The position numbers and the translations under genes are program-made. Positions 10,484-17,677 of a DNA stretch of 64,000 nt are shown here, piece after piece. The notes under the pieces were generated by a model, which made no database searches, had not been told where the DNA came from, and saw only the letters and a list, made by a program, of their open reading frames with translations. Source of the DNA: Planktomarina temperata RCA23 (GTDB lineage Bacteria; Pseudomonadota; Alphaproteobacteria; Rhodobacterales; Rhodobacteraceae); the NCBI RefSeq assembly GCF_000738435.1, contig NZ_CP003984.1, positions 3,038,001 through 3,102,000 on the forward strand. The letters are read 5' to 3'. Within the stretch, counting starts at the first letter, position 1, and every line of letters starts with the position of its first letter.

Positions 10484-10513
10484 TACATACGCAGTATCAA
10501 ACGATTTGGATCA
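10484..10513 (-). promoter_or_regulatory. Candidate RpoE (ECF11) promoter of rpoE-chrR
   Basis: On the minus strand TGATCC (10513-10508) is followed after exactly 18 bases by TATGTA (10489-10484). TGATCC is the -35 element known for ChrR-controlled RpoE promoters in Rhodobacter. The predicted start of transcription is close to the ATG at 10473. Confidence 0.6.
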
Positions 10514-10537
10514 AAGAAAACGAGAAGGTTTTAAAAG

Positions 10538-10567
10538 TAATCCAAATCCACGCGTTCCGCGTAAAAG
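10538..10567 (+). promoter_or_regulatory. Candidate RpoE (ECF11) promoter of the divergent operon
   Basis: TAATCC (10538-10543), an 18-base spacer and TAAAAG (10562-10567). Spacing is identical to the rpoE-side promoter, with one change in the -35 hexamer. It lies 27 bases before the ATG at 10595, which has an AAAGGA ribosome site. The operon is therefore probably an RpoE target. Confidence 0.55.
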
Positions 10568-10594
10568 CTTCAAGTAACATTAAAGGATACGCCT

Positions 10595-11896
10595 ATGCCA
10601 TTTGAGACTGCCCCTTTGGGCGCTAAACGCATTGCTGTGATTGGTGGTGGCATTTCAGGTATGGGGGCAGCCTATGAATTGCGCCACGCGCATCAAGTGG
10701 TTCTGTTCGAATCCGGCCCAAAGCTCGGCGGCCATGCGCGGACTGTAATGGCCGGCAAGAACGGCGATTTACCAGTGGATACTGGATTTTTGGTTTTTAA
10801 TGATGTGAATTACCCACATTTAATTCGCCTGTTTAAAGAGCTGGACGTGCCCGTGATGGACTCAGATATGAGTTTCGGCGCATCCATTGATGGTGGATGG
10901 TTAGAATATGGGCTCCTAGCCCCTACAGCCGTATTTGCCCAACCGCGAAACATCATCCGGCCAAAATTTTACGGCATGATCCGCGATATCTTAAAATTCA
11001 ACAAACGCGCCAATAGCGAAGTAATTGATCCTACGATTACCATCGGTGAATTGGTCACAAAATGGCAGCTTGGGGATTGGTTTCGCGATTATTACCTTAC
11101 ACCCTTCACCGGCGCAATTTGGTCCACACCCATCACGCAAATCCTTGATTTCCCAGCGCAGGCCATGATCAATTTCATGAAAAACCACGCCCTGCTCGGT
11201 GCCGGTGGGCAACACCAATGGCGCACGGTGCGCGGCGGCTCGCGCGAATATGTAGGCCGCCTGCAAAGCGCCTTGACGCGGGCCAATGTTGACATTCGCC
11301 TGTCGAGCCCCGTGGCGCAAGTCCGGCGCAATCCTTTGGGGGTTGGGCTGCAGATGACCGATGGCAGTGTTGAGGCCTTCGATGAGGTGATTTTCGCCAC
11401 GCATTCTGACACTACGCTTGCAATGCTCAGCGATGCCAACAGTCTTGAACGCAAGGCTTTAAGCGCGGTGAAATATCAGCCCAATGAGATGGTGCTGCAT
11501 GGGGACTGCTCCATTATGCCCAAACGCAAGGCAGCCTGGGCGTCCTGGGTTTATACGGAAGACAAAGATCGTCAATCCGACCGTATTGATCTGACCTATT
11601 GGATCAACCGCCTTCAAAGCCTGCCTAAAGATGACCCGTGCTTCGTCACCTTGAATACCCAGCGCGATATTGATCCGGCCTTGATTTATGATCAATGCAC
11701 CTTTCACCATCCGGTCTTTGACACCGCCGCTTTGAAGGCGCAACAGATTGTCAGCGACATCAACGGGGCAAATCATACCTGGTTTTGCGGCGCTTGGTTG
11801 CGCAATGGCTTTCACGAAGATGGGCTGGCCACAGGCATCGAAGCGGCCCGTCGGTTGACGGCGCAAAAAGCGACCATTTTGGCCGCCGCTGAATGA
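10595..11896 (+). CDS. FAD-dependent oxidoreductase (amine-oxidase fold), UfaD-like
   Basis: A 433-residue flavoprotein with an N-terminal dinucleotide-binding motif (GGGISGMGA, about 17-25) and the amine oxidase / protoporphyrinogen-oxidase-like fold. Proteins of this type sit beside DUF1365 genes in RpoE-ChrR regulons. In Rhodobacter, genes of this cluster have been linked to singlet-oxygen signalling and methylated furan fatty acid synthesis, where a UfaD-type enzyme desaturates a methylated acyl chain. That function is carried over here by similarity and context only. First gene of a coupled operon; its stop overlaps the next start (ATGA). Confidence 0.85.
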   Translation: MPFETAPLGAKRIAVIGGGISGMGAAYELRHAHQVVLFESGPKLGGHARTVMAGKNGDLPVDTGFLVFNDVNYPHLIRLFKELDVPVMDSDMSFGASIDGGWLEYGLLAPTAVFAQPRNIIRPKFYGMIRDILKFNKRANSEVIDPTITIGELVTKWQLGDWFRDYYLTPFTGAIWSTPITQILDFPAQAMINFMKNHALLGAGGQHQWRTVRGGSREYVGRLQSALTRANVDIRLSSPVAQVRRNPLGVGLQMTDGSVEAFDEVIFATHSDTTLAMLSDANSLERKALSAVKYQPNEMVLHGDCSIMPKRKAAWASWVYTEDKDRQSDRIDLTYWINRLQSLPKDDPCFVTLNTQRDIDPALIYDQCTFHHPVFDTAALKAQQIVSDINGANHTWFCGAWLRNGFHEDGLATGIEAARRLTAQKATILAAAE

Positions 11897-12648
11897 CCTG
11901 CCTCGACCATATCAAGGCGCATACCTATCACGGGCGCAAAGGGCCCGTGTCCAATGCCTTTCGGTATGCGATAGACTATGTGCTGATTGATTTGGCCGCA
12001 GAACGCCCCTTGCCGACGCTTTTCTCGCGCAATCGGTTCAATTTGATGAGCCTGTTTGACAGCGACCATGGCGGCGCCCCCAAAGAGGGGCGTGGTCTGG
12101 CTTGGGCGCGCGATGTGTTGAAAGCGGAAAATCTACCGGGTAAGGAGCGTATTTTGCTTTTGGCGCAACCGCGCCTGCTCGGTCATGTCTTCAATCCAGT
12201 GAGCTTCTGGCTGTGCTTGGATACACAAGACAGGCTGCGCGTGGTGATTGCCGAGGTCAGCAACACCTTCGGTCAAAGGCACAGCTATTTGTGCTACAAA
12301 GAGGATCTCTCCCCCATCACGGCCCAAGACACATTGGGCGCTCAAAAAATCTTTCATGTCTCGCCGTTTCAGCCCGTCGAGGGCGATTACAGGTTTCAGT
12401 TTGACATTCGCGCTGAGCGCATCGGAATTTCAATTGAATATCTGCGGGCGGGCGGTGGTCTGATTGCAACGCTGGTTGGACCACGCCAACCCCTGTCCAA
12501 TGCCTCAATCCTGGGTGGGTTTCTGCGGCGCCCTCTCGGATCTCGCCGGGTTTTGGCATTGATTCATTGGCAGGCGGTGAAGCTATGGCTGCGTAAGGCG
12601 CGGTTTCGCCCCTGCCCAGAGGCCCCACAAAGCGACATAAGCCGATGA
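11893..12648 (+). CDS. DUF1365 family protein
   Basis: A 251-residue member of DUF1365, recognised from the opening (about the first 20 residues: an H-x-K/R-x2-P-x3-F pattern within TYHGRKGPVSNAFRYAIDY), the LLAQPRLLGHVFNPVSFW segment near residue 100 and the EVSNTFGQRHSY segment that follows. The biochemical role is not established. It co-occurs with flavin oxidoreductases and cyclopropane-synthase-like methyltransferases in bacterial lipid-modification clusters. Coupled by four-base overlaps to both neighbours. Confidence 0.88.
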   Translation: MTCLDHIKAHTYHGRKGPVSNAFRYAIDYVLIDLAAERPLPTLFSRNRFNLMSLFDSDHGGAPKEGRGLAWARDVLKAENLPGKERILLLAQPRLLGHVFNPVSFWLCLDTQDRLRVVIAEVSNTFGQRHSYLCYKEDLSPITAQDTLGAQKIFHVSPFQPVEGDYRFQFDIRAERIGISIEYLRAGGGLIATLVGPRQPLSNASILGGFLRRPLGSRRVLALIHWQAVKLWLRKARFRPCPEAPQSDISR

Positions 12649-13886
12649 CCGCCAGCCCCAGCCATCCGGCTCTGCCGGCCTTTGCGGTTTTTGCAGGTTT
12701 TTTGGCCGCCGCTGGCATTCCCATCTATATCTTCGCACCCACTTTCTATGCGCAAAACTATGGTACGGGATTGACGGCCATTGCGGCGGTTCTGTTCTGG
12801 TTGCGCCTGCTGGATGCGGTGCAAGATCCGCTATTTGGTTGGATGTCTGAACGGTTGGGCCGCGACCGCAGGTTTTGGATCGGTTTTGCAGTTTTCATCT
12901 TGATCGGATCTTTGATCTTGCTGTTTGCCATCCCGCCGCGCACTGCGCCTTTGCTGTGGTTCGCCCTGTCCATGACCGGGCTGTTCAGCGCCTTTAGCTT
13001 TCTGACGATAAATTTCTATGCCCAGGGTATTTCAGCGGCCTCTCATCTGCCTGGCGGGCATATGCAACTGGCGGCTTGGCGCGAGACCGGCGGGCTCATT
13101 GGGATTTGCTTGGCGGCTGTCGCGCCAACCTTGCTCATGCTCTGGAGCGCCTCGCCTATGGTGGGTTTTACCCTTGGGTTTGCCGGTTGCGGGCTTCTGG
13201 CCTCTTGGATGATGCGGCATCAATGGGGCGGCGCTGCACCCCGTGCACCTTCCAACTTCGCAGTCATCTGGCAAGATCACCTGGCACGCCGCTTGTTGAT
13301 CCTCGCCTTCGTCAATGCAATGCCCGTGGCCGTTACCTCAACGCTGTTTTTATTTTTTGTCACCCATCGGCTGCAGGCGGGCGCTTGGGCTGGTGGATTA
13401 CTGCTGGTCTTCTTCCTCTCAGCCGCTGGCTCAGCCCCAGTTTGGGCCAAAGCCGCCCAACGCTTTGGCACGCGCCAAAGCTTGATTTGGGCCATGAGCC
13501 TGGCAGTCGTCGTCTTTGCCCTGGCGGCATTCTTGCGCAGCGGAGATGTGGCTTATTTTGCCCTGGTCTGCATCGCCTCGGGTGCCAGCATCGGCGCTGA
13601 TTTGACACTTTTACCGGCGGCCTTCGCGCAACGATTATCCATAATTGCCCCGCGCGGGGGGCAAGGTTTCGGGCTGTGGGCTTTGATGAGCAAGTTGACC
13701 CTGGCCGCAGCCGCCATAGCTGTATTTCCAATTCTAGACGGGGCAGGATTCAACGCCACGGCCCAGGGACAAACCGCGCAAGCCCTTTGGACCCTGACTT
13801 TGCTCTACGCGGTTTGCCCGCTCATACTAAAACTGGTTGCGATTGGCTTGCTGATCAAAACCCCTTTGCAGGATGAACAGATATGA
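12645..13886 (+). CDS. MFS transporter (GPH-like), cluster-associated
   Basis: A 413-residue inner-membrane protein with about twelve hydrophobic segments. The loop sequence RLLDAVQDPLFGWMSERLGR near residue 60 is typical of the sugar/cation symporter (GPH, MFS_2) branch. It overlaps both neighbours by four bases, so it belongs to the RpoE-linked operon. The substrate is unknown; a lipid or lipid precursor is only a guess from context. Confidence 0.85.
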   Translation: MTASPSHPALPAFAVFAGFLAAAGIPIYIFAPTFYAQNYGTGLTAIAAVLFWLRLLDAVQDPLFGWMSERLGRDRRFWIGFAVFILIGSLILLFAIPPRTAPLLWFALSMTGLFSAFSFLTINFYAQGISAASHLPGGHMQLAAWRETGGLIGICLAAVAPTLLMLWSASPMVGFTLGFAGCGLLASWMMRHQWGGAAPRAPSNFAVIWQDHLARRLLILAFVNAMPVAVTSTLFLFFVTHRLQAGAWAGGLLLVFFLSAAGSAPVWAKAAQRFGTRQSLIWAMSLAVVVFALAAFLRSGDVAYFALVCIASGASIGADLTLLPAAFAQRLSIIAPRGGQGFGLWALMSKLTLAAAAIAVFPILDGAGFNATAQGQTAQALWTLTLLYAVCPLILKLVAIGLLIKTPLQDEQI

Positions 13887-14434
13887 CCATGACTTTCATC
13901 ATCTTGGCCGCACTCGCTCTGGCGCTTGGCCTGCGCTATGCCACCGGCTTCAGAGCCCAGCGCCCGCAGCACTATGGCGCCAGCACGCCCGTGTTCGATG
14001 TCAGAGAGGTCCTAAAAGGGCCAATGCTGTGCGAAGGGGTGATCTATGGTCCCTTTGGCCGCGTAACGACCCGCTTTGTCGCCCAAATGCATGCGGAATG
14101 GCAGGGCAATGAAGGTCGCATGACCGAAGAATTCCGCTACGACAGCGGCACAGTCCAGCACCGCGAATGGACTTTGAAACTCAGTGACGATGGCCAGATT
14201 CAAGCCACTGCGCCAGATTTAATCGGCATAGGCTATGGGCAGCAATCGGGCGCAACGGTGATGCTTGCCTATGACATCAAACTCACCGAAGAGGCCGGTG
14301 GCCACGCGCTCAAGGTCACAGATTGGATGTATCTCATGGAGAATGGTGCAATCATGAACCGGAGCCAGTTTCGAAAATTTGGGTTCAAAGTTGCAGAATT
14401 GGTCGCCACAATGCGGCCTATGCCGGCGGTTTGA
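13883..14434 (+). CDS. DUF3833 family protein
   Basis: A 183-residue protein with an N-terminal hydrophobic segment (about 4-16) that could be a signal anchor, followed by a compact domain rich in beta-type sequence. Recognised as DUF3833 from GVIYGPFGRVTTRFVA and the DWMYLMENGAIMNRS segment. Members accompany DUF1365 and FAD oxidoreductases in ChrR-linked clusters, but no activity is known. The start overlaps the transporter stop by four bases. A second in-frame ATG lies two codons downstream. Confidence 0.83.
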   Translation: MTMTFIILAALALALGLRYATGFRAQRPQHYGASTPVFDVREVLKGPMLCEGVIYGPFGRVTTRFVAQMHAEWQGNEGRMTEEFRYDSGTVQHREWTLKLSDDGQIQATAPDLIGIGYGQQSGATVMLAYDIKLTEEAGGHALKVTDWMYLMENGAIMNRSQFRKFGFKVAELVATMRPMPAV

Positions 14435-14440
14435 TCCGTA

Positions 14441-15175
14441 ATGAACTATGCTGCAAAACGCTACTGGCTCATAGGCGCCAGTGAGGGGCTTGGCCGGGCT
14501 CTTGCCCATAAGATGAGTGCTGCGGGCGCAGAGCTCATTCTGTCGGCCCGCTCAGAGACACGTTTGCAGGCCTTGGCCGATGCCCTGCCCGGCCCGGCAG
14601 AGGTTCTGCCTTTGGATCTGGCCGATAGCGCATCTGTCGCAGCTGCCGGCGCGCGGTTGGGTCATGTGGACGGGGTGGTGTTTCTAGCGGGGGTTTATTG
14701 GCCCATGCCGGCGCAAAACTGGAATGGCGCGCAGGCTCTGGCCATGGCCGACATCAATTTCATCGGCGCGTTCCGAGTTCTTGATCAAGTGATGGAGTCT
14801 TTTCTGGCGCGTGATGCCGGGCATATTGTGCTGACCGGCTCTCTTTCTGGGTTTCGAGGTCTGCCCGGTGCGATTGGCTACGGACCTTCAAAAGCGGGGC
14901 TTATGGCCTTGGCAGAAAGCCTGCGCGCTGATCTGCACCGCACAGGAATCAAAGTACAGCTGGCCAATCCCGGCTTTATTAAAACCCGCCTGACCGATAA
15001 AAATAGCTTTGCGATGCCCTTTATCATGTCGCCCGAAAAAGCCGCAGATCACATGCTACGCCACATGGAAACTACGCGATTTCAATACAGCTTTCCGCGC
15101 CTATTTTCCTGGGTATTTCGAGGCAGTCGCTTTTTGCCTGAACGGCTATATTTCAAGATTTTTGGCAAGAGCTGA
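14441..15175 (+). CDS. Short-chain dehydrogenase/reductase
   Basis: A 244-residue classical SDR: an N-terminal nucleotide-binding motif (GASEGLGRA), a catalytic serine in LTGSLSGF and the Y-x3-K pair in YGPSK. The C-terminus is hydrophobic and basic (from about FSWVFRGSRFLPERLYFKIF), suggesting membrane association and a lipidic substrate, which is inference. It begins six bases after the DUF3833 stop and closes the five-gene operon. Confidence 0.88.
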   Translation: MNYAAKRYWLIGASEGLGRALAHKMSAAGAELILSARSETRLQALADALPGPAEVLPLDLADSASVAAAGARLGHVDGVVFLAGVYWPMPAQNWNGAQALAMADINFIGAFRVLDQVMESFLARDAGHIVLTGSLSGFRGLPGAIGYGPSKAGLMALAESLRADLHRTGIKVQLANPGFIKTRLTDKNSFAMPFIMSPEKAADHMLRHMETTRFQYSFPRLFSWVFRGSRFLPERLYFKIFGKS

Positions 15176-15180
15176 GGAGT

Positions 15181-16242
15181 TCAAGACGCCGAGTCTTTAC
15201 CCAAAATTGACAGATGGTTGTCAAAATGCGCACCCGCCTTGGCCCAAACACCCTGCGCCATATCGTGCAACCCCAATAGGCTTGGCAAAAGCTGTGCTGC
15301 AAAATCCTCGGAACTTTCACGCGGCAAGAGTGACGGCAAGTTATCAATCGCCGTGACGTCCAAAATCGGATGTTCATGAACACGCAGCGCGGGATGCTCC
15401 CAGCTTGTGGTGCGATCGTAAACTTTGATGGGAGAAAAGGCACTGCCCGGGTCGCATGCAATATCGCCAATAACCCGAAGCACGCGCGGTGCGCTTGAGG
15501 CAGAGGCCGGCACGAAAACCGGAGTTGACGCGCTGGCAAGAATGCAGTTGAGAAAAATGTCATGGGTCAAAATTTCGGGAAATGGCCCGCCCTGCGCGGT
15601 TTGCGCCATATCCCAGCCGGTCACTTCAGCGCCCATGGCGCGGCAAAAATCACGCGCGCCGCTGCCCACCCGACCCAGAGCGCCGATGATGATGACCTTT
15701 GGACAGGTATCCCCCCCAAGATCTGCAGCGATATGGTGTTGTAGAGCCGCCGCGGAAGAAAAGGTCTGCAAAGGGGCGCAAAGCCCACCGCTGCGCGCCG
15801 CCGCCCAGCATTTGAGCGCAACCGCCGCCCCGGCATATCCAGCCCAGTAGCCAAAGGCAGCGACCCGTCGCCCGGTGTCATCCGTGAGATACTCCAGATC
15901 ATAAAGCCGCCCGCCCCCTCGCTTAAACCGCGCCAGCAAGCGCGCGCCGTCCGGCTGACCCTTATAGGCATGTCCAAACATGATATGGCGATGCACCAGC
16001 GGGCTATCGTCGTCGGGCAGCTCTTTCAATCCAAAGATAATTGCGTCTTTAGGGGCGTTGCGCCAGGATCCCGTCGCGGCCAAGCGGCACCCTTTGTAAT
16101 CCGCCAGGGAAATAGCACGGCTCGGATCTTCTTCCAAAGTTACTTGAAACCCGGCCCGGAGAAGCTCTGCCACACCGTCCGGGGTCACGCCGACACGTTG
16201 CTCATTCGGGCGCTCTTCGGCACGAATCCAAATATGGGTCAT
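15181..16242 (-). CDS. Saccharopine dehydrogenase (L-lysine-forming type, LYS1-like)
   Basis: A 353-residue NAD-dependent enzyme of the alanine-dehydrogenase/saccharopine-dehydrogenase fold, similar to fungal LYS1. The N-terminus IWIRAEERPNEQRVGVTP and the FGHAYKGQ segment are characteristic, and the Rossmann motif lies in VIIIGALGRVGSGA. In alphaproteobacteria such proteins are thought to act in lysine metabolism; direction here is not determinable. Its start overlaps the stop of the preceding GST gene by four bases. Its stop lies five bases from that of the convergent SDR. Confidence 0.87.
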   Translation of the reverse strand: MTHIWIRAEERPNEQRVGVTPDGVAELLRAGFQVTLEEDPSRAISLADYKGCRLAATGSWRNAPKDAIIFGLKELPDDDSPLVHRHIMFGHAYKGQPDGARLLARFKRGGGRLYDLEYLTDDTGRRVAAFGYWAGYAGAAVALKCWAAARSGGLCAPLQTFSSAAALQHHIAADLGGDTCPKVIIIGALGRVGSGARDFCRAMGAEVTGWDMAQTAQGGPFPEILTHDIFLNCILASASTPVFVPASASSAPRVLRVIGDIACDPGSAFSPIKVYDRTTSWEHPALRVHEHPILDVTAIDNLPSLLPRESSEDFAAQLLPSLLGLHDMAQGVWAKAGAHFDNHLSILGKDSAS

Positions 16243-16838
16243 AACAGACCTTTCTCAGCGAGCGTCGCAGCCGAGGGGCGCGCGGCGATGGACCGTTGCA
16301 GCTGTGCCAACTTGGGGTAATTTTGAATCTTCACCCCATCGCCAGCCAGCCATTGCGTAATGGCAAAAAGATGGGCATCTGCCAGGGTGAACTCAGCCCC
16401 AAATATATACGGGCCGACGATGACATTTTCCACATAAGCACAGCTTTCCGCCATGGTTTGCGGGACTTTCGCTCTCATATCCTCAAAGGAGGTTTCCAGA
16501 TCAGCCCAGCGATAGCCACGCAATATATGCGCATGATTTATATGCATGGTGGCGGCGAGATAATAGGATATCTCCCGATGCTTGGCGCAGGCAAACGCGT
16601 CCTTTGGCAGCATATGCGGGGCGATATATTCCAAGATCGCCGCAGTCTCGGTCAATATGCCGCCCTCAGTGACCAAAGCCGGAACGCGGCCCTTTGAGTT
16701 GATCTCCAGATAGGCCTGACTGCGCTGATCCTCAGTGGCAAAATCAATCAAACATAGCTCATATTCGGCCCCCACCTCCTCCAACACAAGCGCAACTGCG
16801 ACGGAAATGGTGCCTTTGGTGGCGAAAAGTTTTAGCAT
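16239..16838 (-). CDS. Glutathione S-transferase family protein
   Basis: A 199-residue protein with an N-terminal thioredoxin-like domain starting MLKLFATKGTISVAVALVLE. It has the SKGRVPAL cis-proline segment and a TETAAILEYIA glutathione-binding stretch (about 55-75). The all-helical C-terminal domain contains FTLADAHLF. Substrate unknown. Translationally coupled to saccharopine dehydrogenase downstream and preceded by a histidine phosphatase on the same strand. Confidence 0.9.
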   Translation of the reverse strand: MLKLFATKGTISVAVALVLEEVGAEYELCLIDFATEDQRSQAYLEINSKGRVPALVTEGGILTETAAILEYIAPHMLPKDAFACAKHREISYYLAATMHINHAHILRGYRWADLETSFEDMRAKVPQTMAESCAYVENVIVGPYIFGAEFTLADAHLFAITQWLAGDGVKIQNYPKLAQLQRSIAARPSAATLAEKGLL

Positions 16839-16858
16839 AGTCTGTCCTAATTCGTTTA

Positions 16859-17518
16859 TTAAATCACGGTCCGAGCATGGCGGCGGTCGGCAGCATCCAA
16901 ATGTGGCGTGCCATTATAGCTTGCCATTTGCGTCGCGCCTTGTGCAATTGAAAATCGATGTATCGAAGAATTATGAATAGGCAACATCACCTGGGCAAAC
17001 CCCTCCGGCCCTAGGGACAAATGTTGGGCAATCGCCATGCCAATCACGCCGCCAGAGGTGATCACCAAACTGCGGCCGCCAAGCTCTGTGAGCTCCGACA
17101 TCACTTGTCCGAAGCGATCTGCGAAACTGCGGTAGCTTTCATGGGCACTGTCCAACCGGCCCGCATGCCAAGCGGTGAAAAGCTGTGGCGCATGCTGGGC
17201 AAATTCTTCCGCTGAGCTGGGCAAAGGCTTTCGGGTTTGCGCCTGATATTCTCGGGCCAAATCAAAATAGCGCAGCTCATTCACCCGGGGGTCAATCGCG
17301 ATGCTCTGCGACAGAGCTAACCCCGCTGCGGTCTCCTGATGCCGCCGAAGATCGCCACAAATCACCCGATCAAACGCTGTGTCCTGCGCGCGCAGATAAT
17401 CGCCCAGCCAAGCAGATTGTTGATGACCCGTGGCGGAAAGCTTGTCATAGCTTTCCTCATCTTGGGCACCGGTATTGGCTTGTCCGTGACGGATCAATAT
17501 AATTTCACTTTGACTCAT
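16859..17518 (-). CDS. Histidine phosphatase family protein
   Basis: A 219-residue member of the phosphoglycerate-mutase-like superfamily. The catalytic RHG motif is in ILIRHGQANTG (residues about 7-16). A second conserved arginine is in VICGDLRRHQETA, and a late histidine region follows ITSGGVIG. Family members dephosphorylate diverse small molecules or proteins; the substrate here is not indicated. It is the first of three minus-strand genes and diverges from the formate dehydrogenase gene. Confidence 0.9.
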   Translation of the reverse strand: MSQSEIILIRHGQANTGAQDEESYDKLSATGHQQSAWLGDYLRAQDTAFDRVICGDLRRHQETAAGLALSQSIAIDPRVNELRYFDLAREYQAQTRKPLPSSAEEFAQHAPQLFTAWHAGRLDSAHESYRSFADRFGQVMSELTELGGRSLVITSGGVIGMAIAQHLSLGPEGFAQVMLPIHNSSIHRFSIAQGATQMASYNGTPHLDAADRRHARTVI

Positions 17519-17677
17519 GGCACTGAGTTAGCCCGCTTTAGCGGTTTTGCCAATCGGCTTGAAATGATATGCATCGGAAACCTGCCTTGGCGCAAATTTG
17601 GCCATGCCTGTCGCGTATGACACCTGTTTTGAGCAAAAAACTGGTCTAACAAGAGAAAGATTCGCAGGAGACGTTCG

